Assembly (NCBI RefSeq): GCF_001482385.1 | Contig: NZ_CP013611.1 | Span: forward strand, 2,852,001-2,916,000 | Direction of reading: 5' to 3' | DNA: 64,000 bases | Source of the DNA: Pseudoalteromonas rubra | GTDB lineage: Bacteria; Pseudomonadota; Gammaproteobacteria; Enterobacterales; Alteromonadaceae | Shown: one piece after another, positions 9,543 through 17,401 of the stretch | Numbering within the stretch: position 1 is the stretch's first letter | Layout of the letters: each line of letters begins with the position of its first letter | Made by a program: the position numbers and the translations under genes | Notes under the pieces: model-generated | Told to the model about the DNA's origin: nothing | Seen by the model: the letters and a program-made list of their open reading frames with translations, nothing else | Databases searched by the model: none

Positions 9543-9741
9543 GAGTGTATTTTATTCGCAAGACGTCATGCCATATAGGTAACACATCTGACCAGATAGG
9601 CAAGGTGAAATAGTTGTCAAAGAGAAGTAGAGTGCAGAATTTTGTGTAAAGGAGTTATCAAAATATCTAGGCTAAAATTGGCGTAAGAAAGGGTCTAATT
9701 GTGGTGCACCACTATAGTTTACATATTGAGTGAAGTTAACC

Positions 9742-10073
9742 ATGACTAAAATGTTCGGCATAGCATTCACGATAACTTCTTTGCCAATCATGTCTTGTGA
9801 ATTGGATGTCGTGAGTATTCTGAATAAGCCCGTAAGTTTGAAAATAAAAGCGTGAAAGTCCATGGTTACTATCGGCAGGGCGCTTTGTATCAAAGTATGA
9901 GCGATGCCAATAATTTTACTGCAAAATTTATAAACGTAACATTGCCAGGTGAGCCATTCTCGCAGTTTTATAAAGAGTGTGACGAGAGGGAAGCTCTCCC
10001 AAGTATCCTGATTCAATTTTTTGGAAAATCACCGGGTTTTGGTCTGAGACTGGGGCAGATTGTTTATCTTTAG
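9742..10073 (+). pseudogene. Frameshifted small lipoprotein gene (candidate)
   Basis: An ATG at 9742 opens 37 codons that read like a lipoprotein signal (TKMFGIAFTITSLPIMSC, lipobox Cys) and then end at TGA 9853. A second open frame beginning GTG at 9852 carries on with a protein-like sequence (KVHGYYRQGALYQS to GFGLRLGQIVYL, stop 10073). The frames meet in an A-rich run (9841-9849), where one missing or extra base would join them into a lipoprotein of about 110 residues. It is either a genuine frameshift, a sequencing error, or two coupled tiny genes (GTGA overlap). I do not recognise the family. The stretch 10074-10305 that follows shows no gene. Confidence 0.4.
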
Positions 10074-10305
10074 TTTCAGGCAATTGATGTTTTTGGAAAC
10101 GACAGCCTTTCAAAGTCGGTACTCTGTGAGGAGCGGTTCAAGCTAGTGACTAAGACTCTTATCCAAAATTGTTGCCAACCGGCTGGGATTACATCAGCAT
10201 ACACTTATTATGATCTGTTGGCTCGCACAATTCGGTTGAACCTGCCGACCATTGGTATGTAAATTTACAGGTGGGTATTTTTGAAAAGTGATTAGGGAAG
10301 GGTAC

Positions 10306-10797
10306 TTGAAACTATTAATTTTATTATTGGTTTTATTACTATCTGGTTGTGGTCCAGGTTTAAAAGATGGAATGACTCACATTAAAAATGGATACTACTT
10401 CGCTTTTATGGGAGCAGATCAGAATATTATTTATTATGAAGGCAATGAAAGAGAAGAAGGTGTGATTATTGATTCCATGGTCACTCAGTTTTTGATGGTT
10501 GATGAAGTGTTGTATTTATCAAGAAGGTCGTTAATCTATGATTTTGCTAATGGTTTAAGGTCATTGAGTGGTAAAGGTAATTGTCAATATTACGCTATCG
10601 ATACAGATACACACAAAATTTCCGGCCCTTTTTCTAAAGAGCAAGTTATAGAAATGAAAGACTGGTTACCTTTGATTAGAGTTGTGGCATCCGGAAATGT
10701 TATGGTGCAAAGTCGTTATTGTAAGCTCAATTTCTTAGCAAAGCCTGTTGAAGCGACACCGCACTCCAAACTCAAGGTGACACCCATTCAAAATTAG
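10306..10797 (+). CDS. Small lipoprotein of unknown function (DUF3997-like pattern)
   Basis: The TTG at 10306 directly follows the Shine-Dalgarno AGGGAAGGG and gives a perfect lipoprotein signal (MKLLILLLVLLLSGC); an in-frame GTG at 10288 is the alternative. The mature part has YYAIDTDTHKISGPFSKEQ, a pattern reminiscent of DUF3997 lipoproteins (a 'current value' strand followed by GP-x-s-x-e); this is recollection of pattern, not an alignment. Codon use is AT-rich compared with neighbours, suggesting transfer. It should be anchored to a membrane facing the periplasm. Function unknown. Confidence 0.7.
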   Translation: MKLLILLLVLLLSGCGPGLKDGMTHIKNGYYFAFMGADQNIIYYEGNEREEGVIIDSMVTQFLMVDEVLYLSRRSLIYDFANGLRSLSGKGNCQYYAIDTDTHKISGPFSKEQVIEMKDWLPLIRVVASGNVMVQSRYCKLNFLAKPVEATPHSKLKVTPIQN

Positions 10798-10938
10798 CCC
10801 TCGATGAGTACAAGAGCGCCTAAATTCTTTGGAGACTTCTTCGGGGAAGCCGTATTTTTATAGAGCTATAAGTATGTCGAATATAGTAAAAGTCATATTC
10901 TAAAACCCAAATTTATAACGGGATGATTAGGGGGGGAA

Positions 10939-11262
10939 ATGAAAGTTTTGTTATTGTCTTTGTGGCTTTTTGTTGGGTTGTCTGCCTCTTCAAAGTCTGA
11001 AGAAGCAGAGGGAGTTGCTCATATACTGTCACTTGAATGCGCGATTGCGGTGCAGGTCGCTTTAAACGAGCTGGAAAAAATTAACTTTGAGAAGCTTACA
11101 GTACCTACGTCAAAATTATATAAAGATGTGGAATGCAAGCAAATGAGAAATGAGTACGCTATTTACCTTTCCCCCAGGGTAAAAGGCATACGTGGTGGGG
11201 GAGCTCAATTTATCGTCGATGTTAAAATGAGAAAAGTTAAAGATACGATATTTGGTAAGTAG
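10939..11262 (+). CDS. Small exported protein of unknown function
   Basis: Protein of 107 residues with a signal peptide (MKVLLLSLWLFVGLSASS) and a mature part containing two cysteines (LECAIAVQVAL and DVECKQMR) that could form a disulfide, plus a glycine-rich GIRGGGAQF turn. A run of G just before the ATG serves as ribosome binding site. AT-rich like the two small exported genes before it, and on the same strand. No family recognised. The gap 10798-10938 holds only short spurious frames. Confidence 0.6.
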   Translation: MKVLLLSLWLFVGLSASSKSEEAEGVAHILSLECAIAVQVALNELEKINFEKLTVPTSKLYKDVECKQMRNEYAIYLSPRVKGIRGGGAQFIVDVKMRKVKDTIFGK

Positions 11263-11315
11263 TGATCAGGTTAGAGATGCAAAGGCCTCAACTCAAAATT
11301 AGCGCTCTGTGAGAG

Positions 11316-11338
11316 AGGCAGGTTCAATTGGAACCTGC
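11316..11338 (+). terminator. Perfect 9-bp hairpin between convergent genes
   Basis: GGCAGGTTC pairs perfectly with GAACCTGCC around a 5-base loop. It lies between the small exported gene and the convergent FAD oxidase gene. No T-run follows on either strand, so it may be a weak or Rho-aided terminator, or a processing signal. Confidence 0.45.
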
Positions 11339-11386
11339 CCCTTGATAGAGGGGGGTCAGACAACGCCCAGCTATTTCTAACATAAC

Positions 11387-12859
11387 CTACCGTTTAAAAA
11401 TCCCTCTCATCGGGCCTAACAGGTTATTCGGGTCGAACCAGTTTTTCAGTATTTTCAGTAAAAACCACTTTCTGTGGTAATGCTTTTTCCAGTCTCTTGA
11501 GCTCATTGGGATAGCACCCACCGGGTACTGGAAGCCGCCTAGCGCCCGTGCGCCTTCATAAATGCTTCTGTTAGCCTGGGTGAGTTGTTCAACTCGCTCG
11601 GGTGTAGGTGGGATGGCGGTGCGCATCAAGGAGAAATAAACAAACTTGTCTTCTTCAGGCACGCTGAAAAACAAGCTGCCAAACGCATTTCTTTGCTGCA
11701 TCGACATCAATACCGGGCCTGCGACATCATTGGGTGGTGTATTGGCCAGGGTATCCTCGATAAATGCCTGCGCTTTTGATGCGGGTATCAGCAGCGGACA
11801 CCAGGGGTGGGGCAATGTCCAAAGCCCGGCGGCTTTTAGCTGCTCCACCACAGGTGCCAGACGGTTTAGGAACGTAAAATAAGGCAGATCCTGAATGACT
11901 TCTTCTCCATACACAAAGTTCAGGCCGTCGAGTAGCTCGGCATCCACGGGAGGATTGTCCGGCTCAAAGTACTTGGCCAGCTGCATAACATAGCGCCAGC
12001 CACCGGCTGGATCGGGCTCTGCACCGCCCTGAACGCCATCAAAAATCCCTTCGTCCAGCAGGCGTTGATTGTCATTTAAGTAATGCGCTAAGTCATCATA
12101 AACCAGTTGGTAGGCTCTGACCTGGCTGGGGGCTGACTCCAGCTCAAAGCCAGCCTCTACGATAATACCGAGCTGACCCAGTCCGCCTTTCATTGAATGG
12201 AATAACATGCTGTTTTGGTATGGCGAGCAAGTGAGTAAACGCCCGTCACCGGTAATGACTTTGAGGTGGCAGATATTATCGGCCATACAGCCATGTTTGA
12301 AAGACTGCGCACCCAGGCCGCCTACTGCCAGGGTTCCGCCAACACTCAAATCAACAAAGTCCGTGACAATCGGTAACCCCAAATTGTGCGGTACGGTTTT
12401 GCTGAGTACATCAATCCAGCGTGCGCCAGCTTGAGCGGTAATTTGTTGATTGTTAACGTCGTAGACAGTAGATAATGTCACCATGTCAATGACAACACCG
12501 CCCTGGGTTTGCGTTTCCCCATTGGTAGAATAGCCTTGCCCTTTTACTGCCACTGTTAAATCGTGCTGGTTGGCAAATAGGACCATCTCGATGATGTCCT
12601 GATAGGTGGCTGGTTTTAAAATCGCGCGGGACACATAGCGATGAATGTGGCCAAAATCGTCGGCGGCTTCGCTAAGGCTGGTTTCATCTGTGATCAGTTC
12701 GCCTTCGAACACCGGAAAGTTATCGGCAAACACCTCTGATGGGAGCGTGAGTAAATCTGTTTCATTTGCCCAGCTTTGACTTTGCAAGTTAAACCCAACA
12801 ACCAGGCTACCTACCCCTACTTTCTTAATAAAGTCTCTGCGAGATGACTCTTTAATCAT
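11387..12859 (-). CDS. Tat-exported FAD-linked oxidase, cytokinin-dehydrogenase-like
   Basis: Protein of 490 residues. It begins with a twin-arginine signal (SSRRDFIKK, then a hydrophobic stretch), followed by a PCMH-type FAD domain (VAVKGQGYSTNG; GGLGAQSFKHG; GGLGQLGIIVEAGFEL) and a C-terminal domain with PHPWCPLLIP and WFDPNNLLGP, both seen in cytokinin dehydrogenases. Where those enzymes carry the FAD-bonding His (GHGHS), this protein has Tyr110 (GQGYS), so 8-alpha-histidyl flavin should be absent. The likely role is oxidation of an amine or alcohol outside the cytosol; the substrate is unknown. The start is supported by AAGGAGA. It follows the polyamine and exporter genes on the same strand after a 451-base gap. 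Confidence 0.8.
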   Translation of the reverse strand: MIKESSRRDFIKKVGVGSLVVGFNLQSQSWANETDLLTLPSEVFADNFPVFEGELITDETSLSEAADDFGHIHRYVSRAILKPATYQDIIEMVLFANQHDLTVAVKGQGYSTNGETQTQGGVVIDMVTLSTVYDVNNQQITAQAGARWIDVLSKTVPHNLGLPIVTDFVDLSVGGTLAVGGLGAQSFKHGCMADNICHLKVITGDGRLLTCSPYQNSMLFHSMKGGLGQLGIIVEAGFELESAPSQVRAYQLVYDDLAHYLNDNQRLLDEGIFDGVQGGAEPDPAGGWRYVMQLAKYFEPDNPPVDAELLDGLNFVYGEEVIQDLPYFTFLNRLAPVVEQLKAAGLWTLPHPWCPLLIPASKAQAFIEDTLANTPPNDVAGPVLMSMQQRNAFGSLFFSVPEEDKFVYFSLMRTAIPPTPERVEQLTQANRSIYEGARALGGFQYPVGAIPMSSRDWKKHYHRKWFLLKILKNWFDPNNLLGPMRGIFKR

Positions 12860-13310
12860 ACATTCTCCTTATCTTGCTGACGCAAAACGGTAAGCTCAAA
12901 ATCCGATTTGGTACTGAGAAACTCGCGCTTAATACAGGCCCCATTCAGTGGTTGTTACCCAGGTATTCAAGTGGCAGCTGCTTATTTGTATTTACTCCTG
13001 ACACAGAACCTCAGCGCTTGGTAAATATGTGTATTGGGTATGTTCAGTACCATTAATAGTCTGAATTCAGGCAAGTCCTGCATCAGCGGCACTTACCTTA
13101 CAGTGTGCGACGAACAGGGTTTATTTAACGCGTTAGCCGCAATATCACTATATCAATATAAACATAAAGTTTACAAGTTTTTAACTGTAGAAGGTGAGCC
13201 AACAGATCAATGGAGGGTGGTGGCTGGAGCGCTCTGTGCCTAACGCCCCGTGCAGTGCATCAGGGCGCAAGCCATGTATAAAAGTTGTCTCAACCTTGTC
13301 AGGCTACAGG
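12860..13310. other. Gene-free region between FAD oxidase and ABC exporter genes
   Basis: A 451-base stretch with only short frames lacking ribosome sites or protein character. It contains an AT-rich zone near 13140-13190 with the promoter candidate listed separately and a weak inverted repeat near 13232-13255. It may be a long leader of the oxidase gene. Confidence 0.5.
13147..13176 (-). promoter_or_regulatory. Promoter candidate for the FAD oxidase gene
   Basis: Read on the minus strand, TTGTAA (13176-13171), an 18-base spacer and TATAGT (13152-13147) form a plausible sigma-70 promoter pointing to the oxidase gene, which starts about 280 bases downstream. Position and AT-richness support it; the long leader weakens it. 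Confidence 0.35.
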
Positions 13311-15092
13311 CTAAAGTACCTCTTCTGGCCTGCCATCTTGTGTGACTTTACCGTCTTTAATTTCAATAATGCGATCCATCATAGCGAGCACGTCATAAGA
13401 GTGCGCAACCGAAATCACGGTTTTGCCCTTCATCAGTGTTTTGAGAGATGCGATAAACTCAGCTTTAAGCACCGGGTCCAGGGCACTGGTTGCTTCGTCC
13501 AGTAAGAGGATTTTTTTATCTCTGAGGATCGCTCTGGCCAGTGCCAGGCGCTGTCGCTGGCCACCCGACAGTTGCCCGCCATTTTCACCAATAAAGGCGG
13601 ATAAGCCTGTGCGACCCCGGGCGTCAGTGTAGTTTTCTACAAACGTCAGGGCATTGGCCTGTGCCAGGGCTTGTTTCACAGCATCCCGGCTGACGTTATT
13701 CAAACCAAACGACACATTCTCATAAATGCTTTGATTAAACAGGCCGATATCCTGGTTCAAAAAGCTAATCTCACCGCATACTTTGTCTGTTGAGTAATCT
13801 TCGATGTTCTTGCCATCAATATAAATCGCGCCTGCTTCAATTTCGTCAATGCCGGCAAGCATATTAAGCAGCGACGATTTTCCTGCACCGGAAGGGCCTA
13901 TGATCCCAACTTTTTCACCAGCTTTGATTTTTAAAGACAGGTCGGTGAACAGTGGCGCTTTGTTCTCATAGCCAAATTCAACCTGTTTAAAGGTGATTTT
14001 TCCGTTCGCGACATGAAAGTTGCCCTCGTCTTCAATGGGTTCTACATCTTCCAGAAATTCGTTAACGACCTCTCTGCCCACGGTAACCTGACCCCAGGAG
14101 ACAAAGAAGGCGTCAAATTCGTCCTGGCACCATTGTGACAGCGATATCACCCGGTAAACCAGCGCAAGCACCATAGAAAACTCACCAATTGAGATGCTGC
14201 CCTGCATCCACAGTTGCAAACACAATGCGCCCGTACCGACCACTAATAGACCATTGAGCAGGCCAACCACAGAGGCAAAGTTAGAGAACACGCGGAATTC
14301 CTTTGCCACGACTCTGCGGTGTCGGGTGGCCCATTTTTCGGCGAACTGTTGTTCATAGTCGGTGTTAGAGAGCATTTTAACGGTGCGGATACGCGCAAAG
14401 CGCTCGGTGAACTTCCCGGTGATCTGCGCGCAACTTTCTGCTTCGAGTCGGTTGGTGGTTTTGGCTTTGGGGATCCATTGCCCCAGCAACATCGCCAAAA
14501 ACAGACCGGTCCAGATCAGGAAAGGCAGTGCCAGCCAGCTGTCAATGTTGCCCACGTAAAACAGCAATGCCCCCAGAAACGCCAGTAAAAATCCGGCAAA
14601 GCCACAAAACTGTAATACCACATCGATGATAGCCTCGGAGGTATCCACAATGACAATGGCGGTTGCGCCAGGATCATCTTCTTCGTGGTAACTGGCAGGA
14701 GAGGAAATCAGGGTGCGATACAATTTTATGATGGTGTTTTTTTGTAGGTTTGGTCCGAGCAACTGATGAAACACCAGGTTTTTAATCAGGGTGATAGTGG
14801 GGATCACCACGGCGATGGCAATAGCAACGAGGGCCAGCGTGTGGCCTTTGTCATTGAGCTGTACGTTGCTGCTTGCGCTATCCAGCCAGTCGACTAAGTC
14901 GCCTAAAAAGTCGAACGTCACAATCTGCAACAGGCCACCAAACAAAGAAATAACAAAGGCAATGGCTATCCAGCCAGAGAACTCTTTGGCGCACTGGCGA
15001 ATAAACGGCAGGTTGTGCTCTGCTGGTGTTAACTGGCTGTCAGAGGTGTCTTTGTGGCCTAATTTCTCAAATAGCTTAAATAGTGATTTCAT
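13311..15092 (-). CDS. ABC exporter, fused permease and ATPase
   Basis: Protein of about 593 residues with a type I exporter layout: one transmembrane domain (six helices expected between residues about 45 and 330) followed by an ATPase. The ATPase has Walker A GPSGAGKSS, a Q-loop (SFLNQDIGLF), signature LSGGQRQRLALARAIL, Walker B KILLLDEATSALD and the H-loop His in SVAHSYDVL, so it should be active as a homodimer. Substrate unknown. The ATG at 15092 is preferred to an in-frame GTG at 15107; neither has a good ribosome site. It lies 150 bases downstream of spermidine synthase on the same strand, which suggests export of a polyamine product. Confidence 0.85.
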   Translation of the reverse strand: MKSLFKLFEKLGHKDTSDSQLTPAEHNLPFIRQCAKEFSGWIAIAFVISLFGGLLQIVTFDFLGDLVDWLDSASSNVQLNDKGHTLALVAIAIAVVIPTITLIKNLVFHQLLGPNLQKNTIIKLYRTLISSPASYHEEDDPGATAIVIVDTSEAIIDVVLQFCGFAGFLLAFLGALLFYVGNIDSWLALPFLIWTGLFLAMLLGQWIPKAKTTNRLEAESCAQITGKFTERFARIRTVKMLSNTDYEQQFAEKWATRHRRVVAKEFRVFSNFASVVGLLNGLLVVGTGALCLQLWMQGSISIGEFSMVLALVYRVISLSQWCQDEFDAFFVSWGQVTVGREVVNEFLEDVEPIEDEGNFHVANGKITFKQVEFGYENKAPLFTDLSLKIKAGEKVGIIGPSGAGKSSLLNMLAGIDEIEAGAIYIDGKNIEDYSTDKVCGEISFLNQDIGLFNQSIYENVSFGLNNVSRDAVKQALAQANALTFVENYTDARGRTGLSAFIGENGGQLSGGQRQRLALARAILRDKKILLLDEATSALDPVLKAEFIASLKTLMKGKTVISVAHSYDVLAMMDRIIEIKDGKVTQDGRPEEVL

Positions 15093-15160
15093 TGTGTTGT
15101 GTGGCACCTGGGTGGATCGGGCTTTGCTCTGGCTGTGTTGCCGGAACCTGGCACAAACAA

Positions 15161-15196
15161 GCCACTGGCACGATGACAGGGTGTCGTGACAGTGGC
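15161..15196 (-). terminator. Hairpin between speE-like and exporter genes
   Basis: GCCACTG at 15161-15167 pairs with CAGTGGC at 15190-15196, with a further ACGA/TCGT inside. On the minus strand a T-rich TTGTTTGT follows, so it can be a partial terminator or attenuator that lowers exporter expression relative to the polyamine genes. Confidence 0.5.
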
Positions 15197-15242
15197 TCTG
15201 AGTGTGATGGTAATTTACCTTTATGTCATGCAGGAGAAAGGC

Positions 15243-16205
15243 TTATTCGTCATCGTCACTCTGACTGGAGGTTGCCGGGGTGTAGTCATCCCAGTCACCG
15301 GCTTCTGGCATTGATAGCTCATCCACGTTTTCACACTTCACAGCCTGATTGACGTAATTCCGCATGTCTTTTGACAGGAAGAAGGCACCAAAGTGGGCTT
15401 CAGGTGAGTAGTATTTAGTGTGAATGTCGGCATGGGTAAAGCGTGATTCCAGCTCATCAAGCGATAGCGTGTCTATGGTGCCACTGCGTGTTGCCCAGAT
15501 AAACGCATGAGAGCCGCCAAAGTAGTCGTAACAGCCACCCATATAAATGCCCGCAGGATTGTTAAACGCCTGAGTCAAACGCGACACCATAGACTGCATC
15601 ATGTAGGGCTCAAAGTACGGCGTGCCACCTTGTGCAACCAAAATCCCGTTTGCCTTCAGTGCGGTTAGGCAATTGCCAAAGAAAGATTGGGTAAACAGGG
15701 TTTCTGATGCGCCGCCATCCGGATCTGCTGCATCCAGGATGATGAGATCAAAGCAATCGCTGTACTGAGAGATGATTTCCGCGCCATCTCCTATGCACAA
15801 TACAAACCTGGGGTCATCAAATGCGCCGTTGTTGATTTCGGGTAAAAACTCGCGGCTTAATTGAATAATTTGTTCATCAATGTCTACCATCACGACGTTT
15901 TCGACGCTCTTATGTTTTAAGACTTCACGGGCACTGCCGCCGTCTCCGCCACCCACAATCAGCACGTTTTTAATGTTGCCGTGAAACAGGATTGGGACAT
16001 GCGCTATCATTTCATGATAAATGTGCTCACCCTTGGTGGTGACCTGAATGCCATCGTCTATGCGCATTACTTTACCCAGGTGACGGGTTTCGAAGATGCT
16101 GACATCCTGGAACTCGGTTTCTACGTCGACCAAATCTTTTTCTGAACGAAGTGCAATGTGAACGCCACTTGTCATTTGCTCGTAATGCCAATTAATCTTA
16201 GTCAT
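15243..16205 (-). CDS. speE: Spermidine synthase-like aminopropyltransferase
   Basis: Protein of 320 residues with the polyamine-synthase fold: decarboxylated-AdoMet site GGGDGGSAREVLKH (residues 86-98), VVMVDID ending in the ribose-binding acid, and the catalytic segment LILDAADPDGGAS at about residues 155-167, where most family members have DSSDPVGPA. It transfers aminopropyl groups to putrescine or a related diamine in the cytosol. The variant catalytic loop and an acidic tail (SSQSDDDE) leave room for a different acceptor. It starts 19 bases after the AdoMet decarboxylase gene, giving a speH-speE operon. Confidence 0.88.
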   Translation of the reverse strand: MTKINWHYEQMTSGVHIALRSEKDLVDVETEFQDVSIFETRHLGKVMRIDDGIQVTTKGEHIYHEMIAHVPILFHGNIKNVLIVGGGDGGSAREVLKHKSVENVVMVDIDEQIIQLSREFLPEINNGAFDDPRFVLCIGDGAEIISQYSDCFDLIILDAADPDGGASETLFTQSFFGNCLTALKANGILVAQGGTPYFEPYMMQSMVSRLTQAFNNPAGIYMGGCYDYFGGSHAFIWATRSGTIDTLSLDELESRFTHADIHTKYYSPEAHFGAFFLSKDMRNYVNQAVKCENVDELSMPEAGDWDDYTPATSSQSDDDE

Positions 16206-16224
16206 GTGCGTGAATACTCCGTTG

Positions 16225-16662
16225 TTATGCGGTTTTAAGGGTTGCGTGTAACTGGTTATCTAACAGAGGCTGAAATGCTCCGGTGCGACTCACAGAGCCA
16301 CCTCGGGTGAGGGTATTAATGACCATTCGGCCCGGCTGAAAACACGCCTCTATTACCGGTAGGCACAGTTCAGGCTGCGCTTCACCGCACATAAAAATGT
16401 CCATTGCAGCAAAGTTGTACTCTGGCCAGGTATGAATAGAAATATGGCTTTCGGCCAGAATGATCATCCCCGACACTCCACCGTTGGTTTCAAATGGGTG
16501 CAAATGGGTTTTCAGAATGGTGGCGTTTGCAGCGTTGGCACGCTCAATCATCATCTTTTCTATTTGCGCTTCACCTATCAGGTTAGAAGCATCAAACAGG
16601 TCGACAATAATGTGCTGGCCCAAAGGGTAAACCGACTGCGACTCTGATGAGGGGATAGTCAT
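16225..16662 (-). CDS. speH: S-adenosylmethionine decarboxylase proenzyme (SpeH type)
   Basis: Protein of 145 residues with the self-cleavage site AESHISIHTWPE: cleavage before Ser72 would create the pyruvoyl group. His77 and Cys92 (FMCGEA) match the processing and catalytic residues of the short bacterial class. It makes the aminopropyl donor for the next gene's enzyme. The ATG at 16662 is chosen because AAGGAA lies 6 bases upstream and it gives normal family length; an in-frame extension to 16932 adds 90 residues without family character. It is the first gene of the polyamine operon. Confidence 0.9.
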   Translation of the reverse strand: MTIPSSESQSVYPLGQHIIVDLFDASNLIGEAQIEKMMIERANAANATILKTHLHPFETNGGVSGMIILAESHISIHTWPEYNFAAMDIFMCGEAQPELCLPVIEACFQPGRMVINTLTRGGSVSRTGAFQPLLDNQLHATLKTA

Positions 16663-16686
16663 ATGTTTCCTTAATGCTGTGTGATT

Positions 16687-16701
16687 GCCAGCTTGGCTGG
16701 C
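16687..16701 (-). promoter_or_regulatory. Small hairpin in the speH leader
   Basis: GCCAGC and GCTGGC form a perfect 6-bp stem with a 3-base loop 25 bases upstream of the speH start codon, just ahead of the ribosome site. It could affect translation. The rest of the leader (16702-16975) shows GCATGC palindromes but no gene. Confidence 0.35.
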
Positions 16702-16975
16702 TAGGCGCTGTCCGGCGTGTTTAACCGGTACAGACCTATTTCCAATCTCTGGGTGTACCGTGATTGGCTGGCCAGTGAAACAAGCATGTTGTGAATGCCA
16801 GCATTCCATCATTGAAATGTGCAACGAGTGTGGAGTCAGGCATGCATGCTGAAGCAAACGGGCTAGCATGCGGAAGGTGGTGATTGCAGCTGGTATAAAA
16901 AACACAATGGGTTCAGAAAGTTGTGACTTCACTGATCAAGCTGGTTGCGCCAGGATAAGTACTGAAAAGTGATGT

Positions 16976-17101
16976 TGTATTTTGCCCTGCGGGCCGCACT
17001 AAAGTGCGTTCAATTGTGTTCCAGACAAAATTGTCGAACCCTGGTCGAGGGTTCTCACCCACCTTCTCATTTGTGAAGAGATAAAATTTGGGCATAAAAA
17101 A
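16976..17101 (-). repeat. 126-bp direct repeat, copy 1: array of four small hairpins
   Basis: Copy 1 of a tandem repeat; copy 2 lies 189 bases higher with only about four differences. It contains four consecutive perfect hairpins: GCCC/GGGC (16984-16994), GCACT/AGTGC (16996-17007), GACAA/TTGTC (17024-17035) and AACCCT/AGGGTT (17037-17053). On the minus strand it lies downstream of the tRNA-Ser genes and their terminator, so it may be transcribed as a structured tail or be a repeat family linked to tRNA loci. Confidence 0.85.
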
Positions 17102-17132
17102 GCCACCGTATAGGAGGTTCTCTTAAAAGCAG

Positions 17133-17150
17133 TGGCGGAGAAGGAGGGAT
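17133..17150 (-). pseudogene. Broken tRNA-Ser 3' end with degenerate terminator
   Basis: Eighteen bases identical to the CCA end and acceptor strand of the tRNA-Ser(GCT) gene at 17402-17419, preceded at 17102-17132 by a mutated copy of that gene's terminator and flank. The T-loop and the rest of the tRNA are missing. It is a relic of duplication at the tRNA locus. Confidence 0.75.
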
Positions 17151-17164
17151 GACAAAATACGTCC

Positions 17165-17290
17165 TGTATTTTGCCCTGCGGGCCGCACTAAAGTGCGTTC
17201 AATTGTGTTCCAGACAAAATTGTCGAACCCTGGTCGAGGGTTATCACCCACCTTCTCATTTGTGGAGAGGTAAAATTTGGGCATAAAAAA
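17165..17290 (-). repeat. 126-bp direct repeat, copy 2: array of four small hairpins
   Basis: Copy 2 of the repeat, with the same four hairpins at 17173-17183, 17185-17196, 17213-17224 and 17226-17242. The differences from copy 1 fall outside the stems (for example near 17244 and 17263-17271), so the stems look preserved. Both copies happen to be open in one minus-strand frame (MPKFYL start), but the changes alter residues and there is no ribosome site. Confidence 0.85.
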
Positions 17291-17315
17291 ACCGCCAGTT
17301 AAGGCGGTTTTTTTA
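17285..17315. terminator. Bidirectional intrinsic terminator
   Basis: AAACCGCC and GGCGGTTT pair around a 6-base loop, with T-runs on both sides (A-run 17285-17290 and T-run 17308-17314). It sits between the tRNA terminator and repeat copy 2. Confidence 0.75.
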
Positions 17316-17360
17316 TTATTAATGGTGTTTGCACAAGAGTGAGGGATTCGTTTTCGGGCA

Positions 17361-17388
17361 TAAAAAAACCGTCCACAATGGGACGGTT
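17361..17388 (-). terminator. Terminator of the tRNA-Ser transcript
   Basis: On the minus strand AACCGTCC pairs with GGACGGTT, followed by a T-run (17368-17362), 14 bases after the tRNA-Ser(GCT) CCA end. A mutated copy lies at 17102-17119. Confidence 0.85.
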
Positions 17389-17401
17389 CTCTTAAAAGCA
17401 A

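Noticed and set aside
9672..10016. Minus-strand open frame of 114 codons
   Set aside because: It lies opposite the lipoprotein-like frames, has no ribosome site and its composition is not protein-like.
10117..11338. Possible repeat pair (CTCTGTGAG...GGTTCAA near 10120 and 11303)
   Set aside because: Similarity is short and interrupted; not enough to call a repeat or element ends.
12874..13243. Short plus-strand frames in the gap before the FAD oxidase gene
   Set aside because: No ribosome sites, poor composition, and they overlap a likely minus-strand promoter.
16663..16932. Ninety-residue N-terminal extension of AdoMet decarboxylase
   Set aside because: The family starts at 16662 with a good ribosome site; the extension has no family character and looks like leader sequence.
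16913..17401. Two minus-strand frames beginning MPKFYL in the repeats
   Set aside because: They exist because the 126-bp repeat is open in that frame; differences between copies change residues, no ribosome site is present, and the hairpins explain the conservation better.
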